In this document: positions 1-11,610 of the stretch, piece by piece
Position numbering within the stretch: position 1 is the stretch's first letter
Layout: the number at the start of each line of letters is the position of its first letter
Assembly (NCBI RefSeq): GCF_947242115.1
Contig: NC_074728.1
Span: forward strand, 10,482,221-10,546,220
Reading direction: 5' to 3'
DNA from: Biomphalaria glabrata
Lineage: Eukaryota; Mollusca; Gastropoda; Planorbidae
DNA: 64,000 bases
Notes under the pieces: generated by a model
The model's database searches: none
What the model was told of the DNA's origin: nothing
What the model saw: the letters and a program-made list of their open reading frames with translations, nothing else
Translations under genes and position numbers: made by a program

Positions 1-708
1 CGCTCAATAGCAAGAATTACCAAATATTTCAATCTTTTTCTTTGAGAATTGTTGACTTCCAAGTAATTCTTCATTAGTTTGAGGCGCGAGAAGCTTCTTT
101 CACTAGATTTCACAATTACGGGTATTGCATAATGCCGTTTTTTTATCGCGCTTAGGGTTGGCGTTTTCCATATTGAATGACATACCAAAATGACAATTTT
201 TGTCTATATATTTCAGGAGATTTGTATGAGTTTTCAAAAGATTTTAATAATTTCCGAAACTTTCCTGGACTTTTTCGTATACTTGCAATTTCAGGAGATT
301 TCCAGGAGCTCCTGGTAAATCAGGAGGCAACAGGAAATCTGTTAGAAGTTATAAAATGGTTTAATTTAATAATTTATACACCTAGAATTACCGCGGGTCC
401 TATGAAAGTGCCGGGCACACTGCGGACGCATAGGTTGCAGTGGCCTTAGGCCGGCCCTGCAAAATTGCAGCGTATGCTAAACCGCCGGTCGACTATATTT
501 ATTAATTTAGTTTAAATAAGACACCTGGTGAATGCATATTTGGAGACTATAATGCAGGAAAACTTTTGGCTCCTTGGCTCTAACAGAGCTCTCTCATACC
601 CACTAGCTGAATAGGGCTGGCGTCCCATATCAACGTTTGAGAAACACATATTAAAAAAAAATTCCTACTGTAAACTAACTTATCGTTCCTTGTCTATAAT
701 TATCATAG
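1..708. other. Intron or upstream DNA, no gene seen
   Basis: This is sequence upstream of the first visible acyl-CoA synthetase exon, presumably an intron because that exon begins mid-codon after an AG acceptor. Short open frames are present but show no domain or splice support. Around 390-480 there is a GC-richer patch containing GCCGGCCCTGC, resembling the ends of hAT-like repeats found elsewhere in the window (about 21518, 58445). Confidence 0.5.
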
Positions 709-3700
709 GTTGGGGTATTGGTATACCTTTTGCTCCAATATGTCACGCTGACACCAGAGTACTGACAGACATTTTCGACGCTGCGGTCAAGAGAACAGGA
801 AAGGATCTTTGGGAAGCGTCCACCAAAGAAAACGCCCAATGCTGCCCTATGCTTTGTCTTGAGATGGACAGTGTACGGGAGTATATCGACTCTGTTGGAG
901 GTTCGGACTTTAAGTTTAAAATGCTGATTGCAGGAGGACAGCCTTTGAGGAAGGTTAGCAAATTGTGAAATTTAAATTCCAATAGATATGTTTTATATAC
1001 ATATACAGAAAAATGTCGTGTACACATTGTGGATATATTTTTGAGGGACATAATCCGTTTATCGGATTGATCATTACATTTCTGTTAAAATGGTCTCCCT
1101 TTCCTAATTTAATCATCTAATTGTTGAGAACAACCTCGTTGCACTATGCGGGGATGTAAAAGAGCTCCCACAGAGATCTGTCAACGTACAGGCGCCGTTC
1201 CTCAAGAGGCCGTTACTTAAATGGCGATTAGCCTTGTAGATTAAAGGAAAATTGACAAGGGTCCCGGTTAGTGCGGAATTCGGCCGTGTCTCTAGTCCGC
1301 GAGTCCGGAGTATCCGTGTTTACCGGAAAAGAAAAAACTAAACTAAACTTTGAGTTTAACTCTGAGTCACACACCCCCATCAGACAGAACGGCATATTCG
1401 AGGAGTGCGCCCTTCATTAAGTCTGGTGGAAGAGAGCTCTTGTTTTCTTTTTCTGACCTTAGGGTTCCAAGTGCTTTTGCACTCTACATGACAATTTCAA
1501 ATAGCTACGGCTTGGCCACCTAACATGGAGCTCGAGTTTGAATCCCCACTCGAGGAGAGTTATTTCCTGAGCTACTAAAGGCAGCACGAGAACTTTCTGT
1601 AAGATATCCCACACCTCCGTTGGTCCACAAAAGAGATTGGCCAACAGCGCATCGCTTTTATAAAATCAATGTAAAGAAAAAAAAACAATACAGAAATACA
1701 AAGATTTAGAAACAAAATAAACAAATGTAATTAAAAAAAAGAGTGAAAAACGAAGTTACAAAGACACAAACTCAAACTCGGCCCTCGAAGTGGTCCACCC
1801 AGGCAGGTAAAAAAACAGGTTTCAATATTTTCAGAAAGAATATCAGAATGAATTTCTATCAAAGGCAAATGTCAGAGAAAAATGGAGAAAAAAGGTTGAC
1901 AGATCTGGTGTAGTTTCCCAACGGACCTTTTTTTTTTTCAGAGTCAAATGGAAAACTTTCTGACACTGACAGAGAAACTTATTGTCACCTATGGCTCCAC
2001 AGAAGCTGGGCATTTAACTGCGAAATCTATTACTAAAGGTACACAAAACAATTTATACACGTATCTTTTAGATTTAGAAATTAGGAAATTTGATTATTTG
2101 TTCATATCAAAGGTTATTACAATAAAAAGTATAATTGAAAAAAAAATCAATTCCTTCTTCTTGAAACAGATGGTGGTCTCGGATCTGATCCGAATCGGGG
2201 GTGGGGGTGATTTTTTTCCCAAACCCTAACCCCAAAGCCCAGTAAATCCTAACAATATATATATAAACGGTGGGCCGAAACAGAATAGGCGATTTCACCT
2301 ATTCCCCCCCCCCTCCTTTTGGATCCCTCAACCTTCGCTATACCACAACATTACAGTGATTTTATGAACTATTGTACTACTAACAACTTACGTTGTTCAT
2401 CTTATTACTTGGTAATATATATATATAGTCTTTGAGACGACACGAATTTCGTATACACATTTTATAGAAATGTACCACTATAAAGTAATGTTTGAAAATA
2501 TTTGGAACATTTGGAAATATTTCTTTTTAATACGTAATTTCCTGTATTCTATTTTGAACTCAGGTGACACTATACAGTCCAACGACAACGGTAAGGTCCT
2601 GCCTGGTGTAGAGTTACGTATTGTGGCTGAGGATGGTAGGCAATGTCGGCCTGGGGAAACAGGAACTATAGAGGTCAAAGGTAAGGCACGAGCTGAACTG
2701 AGGACATTGAATACCTGGGATATAAGGCTGAAAGGCGTTAACCGCTTGTTTATCCTCCAAAGACGCTTTGTTTCGAAACCTGTGAACTCTTTTTTTAATA
2801 TGTTAGTAATTCTGAATGACATCATGGGTCAGCAATCTTTGTAACTATTTTGTTATTGTTTATGTTCCTAAGAAATCTCCAGATTGTGTCTTTAAAAATA
2901 ACAAGAATACATGTTTTCTTAGCAATGCTATTCTCTGTCATTCAAAATTACCAATATTGTTTTTTAGACTCATGTTTCGCTAAGTCACAAGAATGTTTGG
3001 CCCGTGGGCTTTCAATCGTTCTTCTAATACCCTACCACTGTGCCTTTGATAGATGCGCCGTGTGCTACTGTCGACTTGACATTTGTTAAGTATTGCGCTG
3101 AGAAAAACATCGACTTGGTTCACAGAAACTTGGGAGACTGAATGACTCTTATTTCATCTTCTCTAGAAGTTTATAATACAGACAATATTAAATAAAATTA
3201 AACAAACCTATTTTATAAAGGCATGTTAGAAATCCAGGGCAAGTCCACAGACCTATATATATATATTATATCTAGACTGGACATGGAGATCATTTAACAA
3301 TACAAAAAATGCGAAAAAACTTTTTAAAAATCTGAAACAGGGTGGTGTTTTGTATAGTAATTTTAAGAAGTAATTTTTTTTTTCTACCCTAACCTATGTA
3401 ACATATTGTTACGTATTTCTGAATCTTCTGGCTAGATGTATTAGTTGGCACACAAATGAAAACACAGCAAAGAACTTGACGACTTAACTTTCAGTTTCAT
3501 ATAACTTTAATGACTATTAACTCTAACAATTCGTTACTGTAACATGTAGCGTAGAAGACTGTACAATATCTGTCAGTTTACAGTTAGCTATACTTCGTTG
3601 CAATTCATCTCTTCACTTCGTTGCAATTCATCTCTTCTCAACTTGCATCGAGCCGTATTCCACAGAACAGACCAACGACACACTTCCCAGTGTCGCTCCA

Positions 3701-6700
3701 GGTCTTCTAAAGCTGAACCAAGTCGTACTCAAGTCTACCGAATCAGAGCCGCACACGTCTTACATCGACTGTATCGACTGTAACGGCTCAAGTCCACTGT
3801 AGTTCGCTGTATAGACTTTAACGACAGTAGTCCACTCCAGTTAACTCTACCCTAGTTAACTTGCATCGAGTCGTACACATTTCTCTTCCACAGAGCCGCA
3901 CACGTCTTACATAGTCTGTATCGACTGTAACGGCTCACTCACGACTCCATACGACTGACTTTCACATTAACTCTCTGGCTTATATAGAGTCCCTAATCGC
4001 TTGTCCAAAGTTGCACAAACACGGCTAGTATCCTCTGGAATAACACGTGAGGAAACGTCACATCCTGTCTTTGTTTATACATGTAGATTCCAGAAAACAT
4101 CGGCTGCAGTGTCATCTTGCCGGGGTCACAAGTTGTGACATCTATCTGTCACTGGACATTGCTAGTACCTTTTGGAATAACATGTAAGGACACGTCACAT
4201 CCTGTCTCTGTTTATACATGTACATTCCAGGGAACTCCCGCTGCTGTGTTATCTCGTCGGGGTCACACGTTAACCTCTTCCTGTCACTGGTCATTTGTAA
4301 CAATATAATTTAATGCTTAGATCTAGATCTAGTAATTAAACATAGAAAATAAAAGCATTCTCGTCTTTATAATTATTATTTACCAATTTTTAGATACATA
4401 ATCTAAAAAGATCTAGGTAATCTATCTATTTAAATATACATAAGATAACTAAAATCAATAAACGTAAAGTATTTCGATCTAGGATTTTCAAAATATTATT
4501 TTAATGGAAACTAACATACATTTGCGTGAATATATAGTTTTGTGATTAATACACAACAATCTATAAATATATAGGTCTGTGAGTTGATCAATCGCGAATA
4601 AGAATTGTTTCCGTTTTTCCAGTCTAGATATAATATATATATATAGGTCTGTGGGCAAGTGCCGATCTCTTGATAACACACAAAATCCAGCGAAAAGGGA
4701 GTAATTATGTCAATGTCTTTTCAATAAATTCATGATATTCAGACTGCTACTACCAAATCAACTTCCCAAATAGCAAAAACAACAACAACACATATTGTAA
4801 TAGAATGATCCGTGGCTACTAATATACCGATAAACGAATAATATATCTATCAAAATATAAGTTCTGTTTGGTACTAATTGTTAAATAAAACTATAAGACT
4901 GGTAATCTATTTAAAAGAATGTTCTGTTAACATTGTGTTTATTTGTATGTGTTTGTTATTAGTATGTAGAGTTATTCCCCTTGGTAAGAAAGTTGATATC
5001 ACAGTGTTGTGTGTAACCTCTTAATATGAGGGTGTGTAAATAAATGGACTGTTGAATATGGCGTTATAGTGTTGGTGTCGTTTATAGTTATTAAGTGTAG
5101 CGTTTCTAGTTTAACAAGTGATAGCAGAGCGTGTAAGTAAACGTATTGACTTAGTTGATCCTATTTAAAGTGATAATGGCTACAAGAATTGAGATTCCAT
5201 CCTTTTTGAAAGATATGTCTTATGAATTATATAAGAAAGAACTGCGAGCGTGGAATGAAATCACGGAGCTAAAGAAAGAGAAAAGAGCGATAGCCGTAGC
5301 TCTTTCATTACCACAAGGCAGTGAGTCAAGGATTAGAGAGAAGGTATTTGAGCAATTAGAGCTGTCAGAGCTCAAGTGTCAGGAAGGTTTCGAGAATCTG
5401 TTGAAGTTTTTAGATACGAACTTGGCCAAAGACGATCTCGTAGACAGTATTGATAAATTTGATGATTTTGAAAAATTCAGGCAAAGTGAAAATCAATCCA
5501 TACATGATTATATCTCAGAGTTTGATACAAAGTATAGGAGATTAGAACAGAAACGAATGAAACTGTTACCTGAGATTCTGGCCTTCAAGCTGCTCAGAAA
5601 GGCAAGAATTACGCAAACTGAGAAGATGCTAGTTCTGACAGGTATGAACTTTGCTAACCGGGAAACGCTGTATGAAGAAGCAAAGGCATCTCTTAGAAAG
5701 TTCAAAGGAGAAGATAGTAAAGGGAAAAAGTTCGATGCCTGTATCAAACGTAAGCCAAGGTATTTGTCTGAGAATGAGGAGGCTTTATGGGCGGCTGGCT
5801 ACAAGAAACATGAACTGTTGAGCAGTTTGGGAAGACGATGTGAACAACAGTTGAACAACAGCAGACGTGAAAACTTCAAGAGCTTTGAAAGACGAGATAA
5901 AGAGCAGTTGAAATCTACCAGCAAGCCGAAAGTGGAACATCATGGAAGTAGACTATATGAATGTAGAAGTCACTTTAGAAGTGAAGGTCAAGTCAGAAGC
6001 ATTGCTCGAGATCAGTTCTTTCAACCAAGAAAGAAAGGTTTAAACCCATTAGGTCGTGATGGAAATGTTTTGAGATGCATATCTTGTGGGTCATATAGAC
6101 ATCTTTTGTCTAAATGTCCAGACAGCTGGGAGAATCTGACAGAGACGCTCAAAGTTGTAGAGGACGAAAAGGGAACTTGTCCGTTTACTGGAGACCACAG
6201 AGAGAAAGATTTCACAACGAAGTTATGAGGGCAGTGCACGCTCCAGTATAGCCATGAATTTTTTTCAATGATTGACAGTGGTGGAGAAATTCAAGGCTGA
6301 CCTGCTTCTAGAATGCGCACGAATTTTGAAGCTACACATGCGTATTAGAGTTGCTAGTATAGTTTGGACAATACTCCAAGGTCACGCTCAACGAGTTATA
6401 ATCATACTGTAGCTGACTGTGTATGTGGAGACTACTTTCAGTTCCTGTGACTGAAAAAAAAACAAAGTGAACACACCTGTGTCGAAATATTAGACATAAT
6501 ATTTTGACTTAGTGACCTTTGATCTAGCGACCAGAAGGAAACATCTGTGTGTTAGTCGGAGACAATTTGAATCTATCTGCTCTAGTCACAAGTTTGGTGT
6601 ATAGAGACATTGTTCCTTAACAACTGGCATTGCTTTCTCGTATTGCCTTCGAGTCACTCTTCATTCAAACAATGTGCATCAAGTTTGAAAACAGCACGTC

Positions 6701-9700
6701 AACAGAGCAGATTGTTAACAGTTCCTCTCCACCACCACCCCCCCCCCCAGTCTTGTTACCTCACTACATTTGATCAGACTTCAGAGCATTGTCAATATTT
6801 CTTTACCCCACTACATTTAATCATCTTTGTGTGGGAATAACGTTTTTTGGAACCTGGGCGTATGAGATTATGTGTATTTCTGGTGAATGCCTACACCACC
6901 AACAGAAAGATGCTATCTACACTTGCCACTGCTAACATCAACGTTGCCAGCAGAGAATACAGAAACAGTGAAGAAACAAGGTGACAGTACAAGTCTTTTG
7001 GTGGGGCAGCTTACCACCATAACATCATCAGAACAATTGACTCCATTCATGGCGTCTTTTAAGCCTTACATTCTTAGGCTGTATGGCTCCATACCTAGTG
7101 TTTCACCCCCCCCCCCATCCTCAGGACATTTTATTCTATTCCAAGTCTTATCAACTCTATGTCGACAACCCATTTTGACTCCATTCTATGTGCACAGTTT
7201 GACAGTCAGATAGTCTTCAACTTACAGCCAATGTTTGACCAGATACGAAGGTACACGACTCGCCGTGATGAGTGACCAAGGCCCTGCATTACCAGACACC
7301 AAATAAGAATGCTGATCAGTTGAAACGGGCACATAAAGAAGACTGGCTGAAATCTCTGGCTGTTTCTTATTAACAATCATTTGTATATTGTGCAACATTA
7401 TGTACTGTATTATTTTGCTCTCATTGTTATTATACTAGTTCTTGGTTTTAGTTTCGCTTCACACTAGTACTTTTCTTACGTTTCTCTGATACTTGTTCTT
7501 TTGTTTTCATTATGTTCAAATTTTGATTATATTTCTTTAATGAACACACACTGTCAGAAGACGTAATACAATTTAATTATTGCTCTCCAGAATACTCCTC
7601 TTACCATTTGACATATACTACTCAAATCTATCCATTTACATGTGCAGGTCTAATATCATGTCATTTTATTGTATGTCATTGATGCTCGTAGCCTACACTA
7701 TTACATTATGCATACATAAAATTTATTATTTTGATTAGTTAAAACTTTTGCATGTACAAGTTTTATTAAATGTAGGCCTAATGCTAAGGCAACTCTGAAC
7801 ATACTAGACAGTGCTACATTCCTTTTTTAAAGTTGCCATTTTTTTTGTTTTTCTCTATTCTCACTCTACACATTCTCCTTGATGTTTGAGAAGATTGATT
7901 GTATATAGTAGACAAAGACACTGGTATTGTATTCTTTTATAATTTGAGGTAGTCAGAGGTACTATCATCTATTTTTGTTTCGCTATGTAGCCTATATGCT
8001 CAGTTTTACTTAGCATTCAAAATGCAATAAAAGAGAGAAAGAGAGGAAGACTTGAATGAATGAAGTAAGGAATGAAAGAAAGAATGAAAGAAAGAATGAA
8101 AGAAAGAATGAAAGAAAGAAAAAAAAAGAAATTGTAATTAATGTTAACATTGTGTTTATGTGTATGTGTTTGTTATTAGTATGTAGAGTTATTCCCCTTG
8201 GTAAGAAAGTTGATATCACAGTGTTGTGTGTAACCTCTTACTATGAGGGTGTGTAAATAAATGGACTGTTGAATATGGCGTTATAGTGTTGGTGTAGTTT
8301 ATAGTAATTAAGTGTAGCGTCTCTAGATTAACATGTTCTGCACTATTTCAAAGGTCTGTTCAATACACACAGCTATTATTTGCTCTGCAAATGATTTCTA
8401 AGACTTTTATGATCGCAGATCCCGAACTATTTGAGGTTAGGGTTAGGGTTGTGTGAACTTGTGATTAGGGTAAGGGTTAGGGTTTGTAATCTTGTTTTTT
8501 TCCTACATTCAATTTCAAAGTCCTTTATGATTACAGGTCCCGATGTATTTAAAGGCTACTACAACAGACAGACCAGTCCAGACCCGCAGACAGTGAAAGC
8601 TTTCACCTCAGACGGGTGGTTCAAGATGGAGGACTATGGTTACATCGATGAAGATGGAAACGTCTTCGTGTTTGGTCGAACTAAAGATATTATTATCTAC
8701 GGAGCAGATTTGCTGTATCCGGGATGGATGGAGAAAAAGTTGATGGAACACTCTGACGTATTGGAGGCTGTTGTAGTTCCGGTCAGTACCGACATTAATT
8801 ACAACTTTATTTGGGTGAGACGATCTTGCAGATTTTAAAAAGTAAATCTATTTGATTGGAAACGGGACGGCCATTACGTAAACGGCTCTAACGAGTCTCC
8901 TAGAAATTAGAAAATGTATGTATGTTTTTGGGAAATTCAATAGTTGGATAAAAGTAAATGCAGTTGGTCGTTGTTCTGGCCACATAACACTCTGGTTAAC
9001 CGTGGGCCTAAAAAAAAACAGATTATCTTTACATCATATGCTCTCTAAGGATACCAAATAAAGAACGAATCAAATACTTTTAAAATATATTTTAAAAAAT
9101 CCTGAGAAGTAAGTTCATCCACTAGAACAGGACTATTTGTGTAAAATCTCAACTTGATGCGAGATTATGTGTGGGAGAAATTGTAGATAAATGCATTCTT
9201 TTTACCAGGTGTCAGATCCACTGTTGTACCAAAACATCTGTGCTTGTGTTAAGATAAAGAGGGACAGCGAACTCAACGAAGATCAACTCAGAAAATATTG
9301 TGATCAAATTTTTCTACCAAATCTTGTCACTGAGGAAACACCAAAACCGCAATACTTTATTGTAAGTACAATCAACTTTTAATTGCAACACTTTATTGTA
9401 AGTACAAATCAACTTCTAACTGCAACACTTTATTGTAAGTACAATTAACTTCTAACTGCAACACTTTATTGTAAGTACAATTAACTTCTAACTGCAACAC
9501 TTTATTGTAAGTACAATCAACTTTTAACTGCAACACTTTATTTTAAGTATAATCAACTTTTAACTGCAACACTTTATTGTAAGTACAATTAACTTCTAAC
9601 TGCAACACTTTATTGTAAGTACAATCAACATTTAGGATAATTGGTTTCATAAAAAATTAACTCATTTTCACTCAATGGAAACAATGAAGAATTATCGATC

Positions 9701-10670
9701 TCTTAATTCCTACAAAAGTATGATAAAAGTTCATATTTCTTCACCTTTTTCACCTATACCTGAGTCTGTTTAACAGTTGGGGGCATCACACATGATCGAT
9801 CTGTCAACTGTCTTTCTCCATTCCTGTCTTTTGTCTTGACTAGAGTCTCTTTCAGTGATAGTCTCGTCCAATCTTTGATGTCTTCCCATCGTACTCCCTA
9901 CATGCCTTTCTTTCTTTTCTCTGGTTCTGTTCCCAGCAGGAAGGTGTTTTTGCAAGTTATTTTTTATAACAGAGTGATTGAAAATAGCGAAGAAATATTT
10001 TTGACAAATCCTTATATTAGAAGTATTGAAACAATTCACCATGGATACATAGGCACATTTATAGAGTTTCTCTTTATTTGCTTCTTTTGAGGGAAAAAAT
10101 GTTTTAGGATCATAGTCGTTCATATTCTAAAAATAAGATTCCGAAGATTACAAAACGAGTCCAGTATTTCACATGACTAGGCAGACCCAGTTGCCACCTC
10201 TATATTTAGCCACACATGATGCAGACAAAGCCGATGTCTGTCGGGGGAGAGGCATTGTAATTTCTCTTTTCGTTCTCGCAAAGAATTTTTTTGGGGGGAG
10301 GGGTCACATATGCGTGAGAGTTCTCCGTTTTGAAAATTATAACTTCCATTGTGTGTAACAAATGTTTTAGGTGTAGATCTGATACCCAAGTTATAGAACA
10401 GTTGAGATAATAAGTAGATTATTTAGAAAAAAAATGTAAAGATGTTTTTGTTGTTTTCTCGAATTCTTCAGACTCAATGGCCAAGTGTCTTCTTTCAAAG
10501 TTAAAAAAGTTTTTTTTCTCTCTACAATAATTTAGATTACCAAAGGGGATTTCCCTGAGACCTCCACTGGAAAACCAAACAAGAAACGACTTAGAGAGAT
10601 GGCCGAATCAATGTTTGGATACGATAAGAAAGTTATTTCATCAGAGGCGGAGCCAGAGTCAGAAACCTAG
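709..10670 (+). CDS. Acyl-CoA synthetase (ANL superfamily, ACSF2-like), C-terminal half
   Basis: Six exons join in consistent phase: 709-953, 1942-2038, 2564-2680, 8537-8781, 9209-9361 and 10536-10670 (stop). They give about 330 residues of an AMP-forming acyl-CoA synthetase; the N-terminal half lies left of the window. Visible motifs are the A5 core YGSTE, a PGE.G segment before strand A6, DEDG and GRTKDIII (A7/A8), and the C-terminal TGKPNKKRLRE carrying the catalytic lysine (A10). The family activates a fatty or other carboxylic acid to an acyl-adenylate and then an acyl-CoA. The class resembles mitochondrial ACSF2, but the substrate cannot be read here. Odd points: the usual TGD before the A7 aspartate reads MED, and the P.E.E of A8 reads PGWME. 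The long third intron carries two LTR fossils, and exon 5 is followed by a 36-bp minisatellite. Confidence 0.9.
954..1941 (+). other. Intron with SINE and LINE-tail repeats
   Basis: This is the intron between acyl-CoA synthetase exons. About 1500-1670 matches the SINE seen at 47088-47310, sharing the block AAAGGCAGCACG and a GGTCCACAAA.GAGATTGG tail. About 1745-1930 is a copy of the repeat also at 11868-12138 and 56240-56515, sharing GGTCCACCCAGGCAG and a tail that reads like the end of a LINE protein (EWRKKVDRS type). No coding exon is apparent. Confidence 0.55.
3241..3282 (+). repeat. Left arm of 34-bp inverted repeat
   Basis: The segment from CAGACC through an AT run to TCTAGACTGG is repeated in exact reverse complement at 4617-4658, on the other side of the solo LTR. 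The core is an AT-dinucleotide tract with non-repetitive shoulders, so the match is not just low complexity. Confidence 0.65.
3407..4302. mobile_element. Probable solo LTR (Ty3/Gypsy-like fossil)
   Basis: The 896-bp block begins TGTTAC and ends GTAACA, a perfect terminal inversion typical of LTRs, and is flanked by ATAT on both sides (possible 4-bp target duplication). There is no coding content. The 3' third holds two tandem copies of a unit of about 138 bp (about 4025-4162 and 4163-4300), sharing GTCACATCCTGTCT and GGGGTCACA. It lies inside an acyl-CoA synthetase intron. It is a relic without an internal region; orientation is uncertain. Confidence 0.6.
4303..4924. other. AT-rich intron DNA with CTAGAT motifs
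   Basis: No gene is seen. The stretch is rich in TAGATCTAG and AT tracts, a composition that recurs at 14220-14400, 33590-34350, 48830-49200 and 50140-51060. The right arm of the inverted repeat (4617-4658) lies here. Confidence 0.5.
4617..4658 (-). repeat. Right arm of 34-bp inverted repeat
   Basis: This is the reverse complement of 3248-3282 (CCAGTCTAGATA, an AT run, then GGTCTGTG). A weaker third copy of TATATAGGTCTGTG is at 4566-4580. Confidence 0.65.
4925..8333 (+). mobile_element. LTR retrotransposon, Ty3/Gypsy-like, gag without recognisable pol
   Basis: Two 192-bp LTRs (4925-5116 and 8142-8333) begin TGTTAACATTG and end TTAACA, and differ at about six positions (about 3%), so the insertion is fairly young. 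A perfect 5-bp target duplication TGTTC flanks the element (4920-4924, 8334-8338). A primer-binding-like site at 5119-5129 resembles the initiator-Met tRNA 3' end. A purine-rich tract with a GAAAGAAT repeat (about 8035-8131) precedes the 3' LTR. The interior has one gag-like frame (5176-6228). I see no protease, reverse transcriptase or integrase in 6229-8034, so it is non-autonomous as it stands. It sits in the sense orientation inside an acyl-CoA synthetase intron. Confidence 0.9.
5176..6228 (+). CDS. Gag-like protein of the LTR element
   Basis: This is a 350-residue open frame beginning MATRIEIPSF, just inside the 5' LTR. It is rich in charged residues, with a helical capsid-like region over roughly residues 60-170 and a basic stretch at about 190-290. 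A CCHC zinc knuckle lies at about residues 301-314 (C.SCG....H....C pattern), the usual RNA-binding motif of gag nucleocapsids. The start was chosen at the ATG at 5176 because the longer open frame upstream lacks a better initiator. It belongs to the transposable element, not to the host gene around it. Confidence 0.8.
   Translation: MATRIEIPSFLKDMSYELYKKELRAWNEITELKKEKRAIAVALSLPQGSESRIREKVFEQLELSELKCQEGFENLLKFLDTNLAKDDLVDSIDKFDDFEKFRQSENQSIHDYISEFDTKYRRLEQKRMKLLPEILAFKLLRKARITQTEKMLVLTGMNFANRETLYEEAKASLRKFKGEDSKGKKFDACIKRKPRYLSENEEALWAAGYKKHELLSSLGRRCEQQLNNSRRENFKSFERRDKEQLKSTSKPKVEHHGSRLYECRSHFRSEGQVRSIARDQFFQPRKKGLNPLGRDGNVLRCISCGSYRHLLSKCPDSWENLTETLKVVEDEKGTCPFTGDHREKDFTTKL
8435..8490 (+). 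repeat. Short telomere-like TTAGGG stretch
   Basis: Several near-tandem GGTTAGGGTT units lie in the intron about 50 bp upstream of the acceptor of the fourth visible acyl-CoA synthetase exon. TTAGGG is the usual molluscan telomere unit, so this is a small interstitial telomere-like tract. Confidence 0.6.
8970..9020 (+). repeat. SINE fragment
   Basis: The segment with GGTCGTTGTTCTGGCCACAT and CCGTGGGCC matches the body of the tRNA-derived SINE seen whole at 12151-12406 and 31291-31575. Confidence 0.55.
9349..9636 (+). repeat. 36-bp minisatellite, 8 units, containing copies of a 5' splice site
   Basis: Units start at 9349, 9385, 9422, 9458, 9494, 9530, 9566 and 9602; all are 36 bp except one of 37, with the last slightly short. 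The first unit straddles the end of the exon at 9209-9361, so each unit repeats the last 13 exon bases (ACTTTATT end) plus GTAAGTACAA of the donor. Seven of eight units keep GTAAGT; the sixth reads TTAAGT. Confidence 0.92.
9770..9850 (-). repeat. LINE tail fragment
   Basis: On the minus strand this reads as the RQEWRKTVDRS-type C-terminal peptide that recurs in several repeats here (for example about 12035, 18370, 41105, 56380). It lies in the last acyl-CoA synthetase intron. Confidence 0.5.
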
Positions 10671-11016
10671 GACAGTACTATGAAGATACTTTTCGGTAGA
10701 AAAAAAAAAGTTAAACTCTGTTTGCTTGTAAAATGTGTAGCTAAGAGAACAATTATAAGAAAGAAGATATTACAAAATTTTAATTGCCAACTTATGCTCT
10801 CTCCTTTCCACTTTCTTTTTCTTTCTTTCTCTCCCGCTATTTCTCTCACACTCTTACTTTCTCTCTTCCGTTCTCCCGAGCTCTCGTTTCCCACCCCCCT
10901 TTCAATGTTCACAACTATCAAACTGTTAGTCACATTTATTTATTTCATTTTTTTTTTACAATCGTTTGTTGATAGTGAGTATTTTTTTTTTGTATATCAA
11001 TGTCTACTGTTGAAAA

Positions 11017-11022
11017 AATAAA
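11017..11022 (+). terminator. Poly(A) signal, acyl-CoA synthetase
   Basis: AATAAA about 350 bp after the stop at 10670 is the best 3'-end signal for that gene. The 3' UTR contains pyrimidine runs and no other feature. Confidence 0.5.
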
Positions 11023-11049
11023 TATTTTTCATCTCATTTTAAACGAAGC

Positions 11050-11334
11050 TTTTTTTAAAATACTTTATATTTTGTGTATTTCAAAGAGTACTATCAATTC
11101 TTATCTCGTCTGCAGCTGTTCTTAGTTGGATATCAAGAGAGAGAGGTCGGTTTATTATTTGACATTGTCCAGAAGCTTTTCTTAGAAAGACCTTTTTTTT
11201 TCCTGTTCCATCCGCTGTACTTTGAAGATTTATATAAATACAAGTTCGTTACTTTATCTAATAGAATATGCCTTAGATGTTGGAATGAATATATAGCTAT
11301 GTACTAGTGTTGAAATATTAGATACAAACAGGGT
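11050..11334. other. Intergenic, nothing recognised
   Basis: There is AT-rich sequence after the acyl-CoA synthetase 3' end. A short open frame is present but has no motif or splice support. Confidence 0.4.
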
Positions 11335-11610
11335 CGGCAAAATTAGTCCCGCGCTTGGCAGTGGCCTCGCAATTACGTTTAGCATATCACTATCAGTCAT
11401 GGTTCTAATCGCAGGATGTTGGACTTAGAGGGTTAACATATTTAGTGTATCGTACGATAGACGTAACTTTAATTAAGCAGCTGCCACCGACTGCATTTGA
11501 GTTGCTCCTTATGCATGTTTTATAATAAATGTTGATATAATGGTAAATTAATATTAATAGTTATAATTGCAATTAACTTGGCCACCGCAATTTGTAAAGC
11601 AGGCCTTGGA
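11335..11610 (+). repeat. Dispersed repeat, copy 1
   Basis: It shares a core (GCATTTGAGTTGCTCCTTAT then GCATGTT.TATAATAAATGTT) with 32735-32970. The ends contain GC-rich GCAATTTGTAA..GC patches. The type is unknown, possibly a degraded DNA transposon. Confidence 0.55.

Noticed and set aside
3598-4308. Short open frames in the 3.6-4.3 kb block
   Set aside because: They lie inside the solo LTR and carry no domain.
6610-7213. Pol or env genes in the 3' half of the LTR element
   Set aside because: The two open frames have no recognisable motif and contain C-run low complexity.
8056-8256. Frame with an NERK repeat
   Set aside because: It comes from a GAAAGAAT simple repeat before the 3' LTR.
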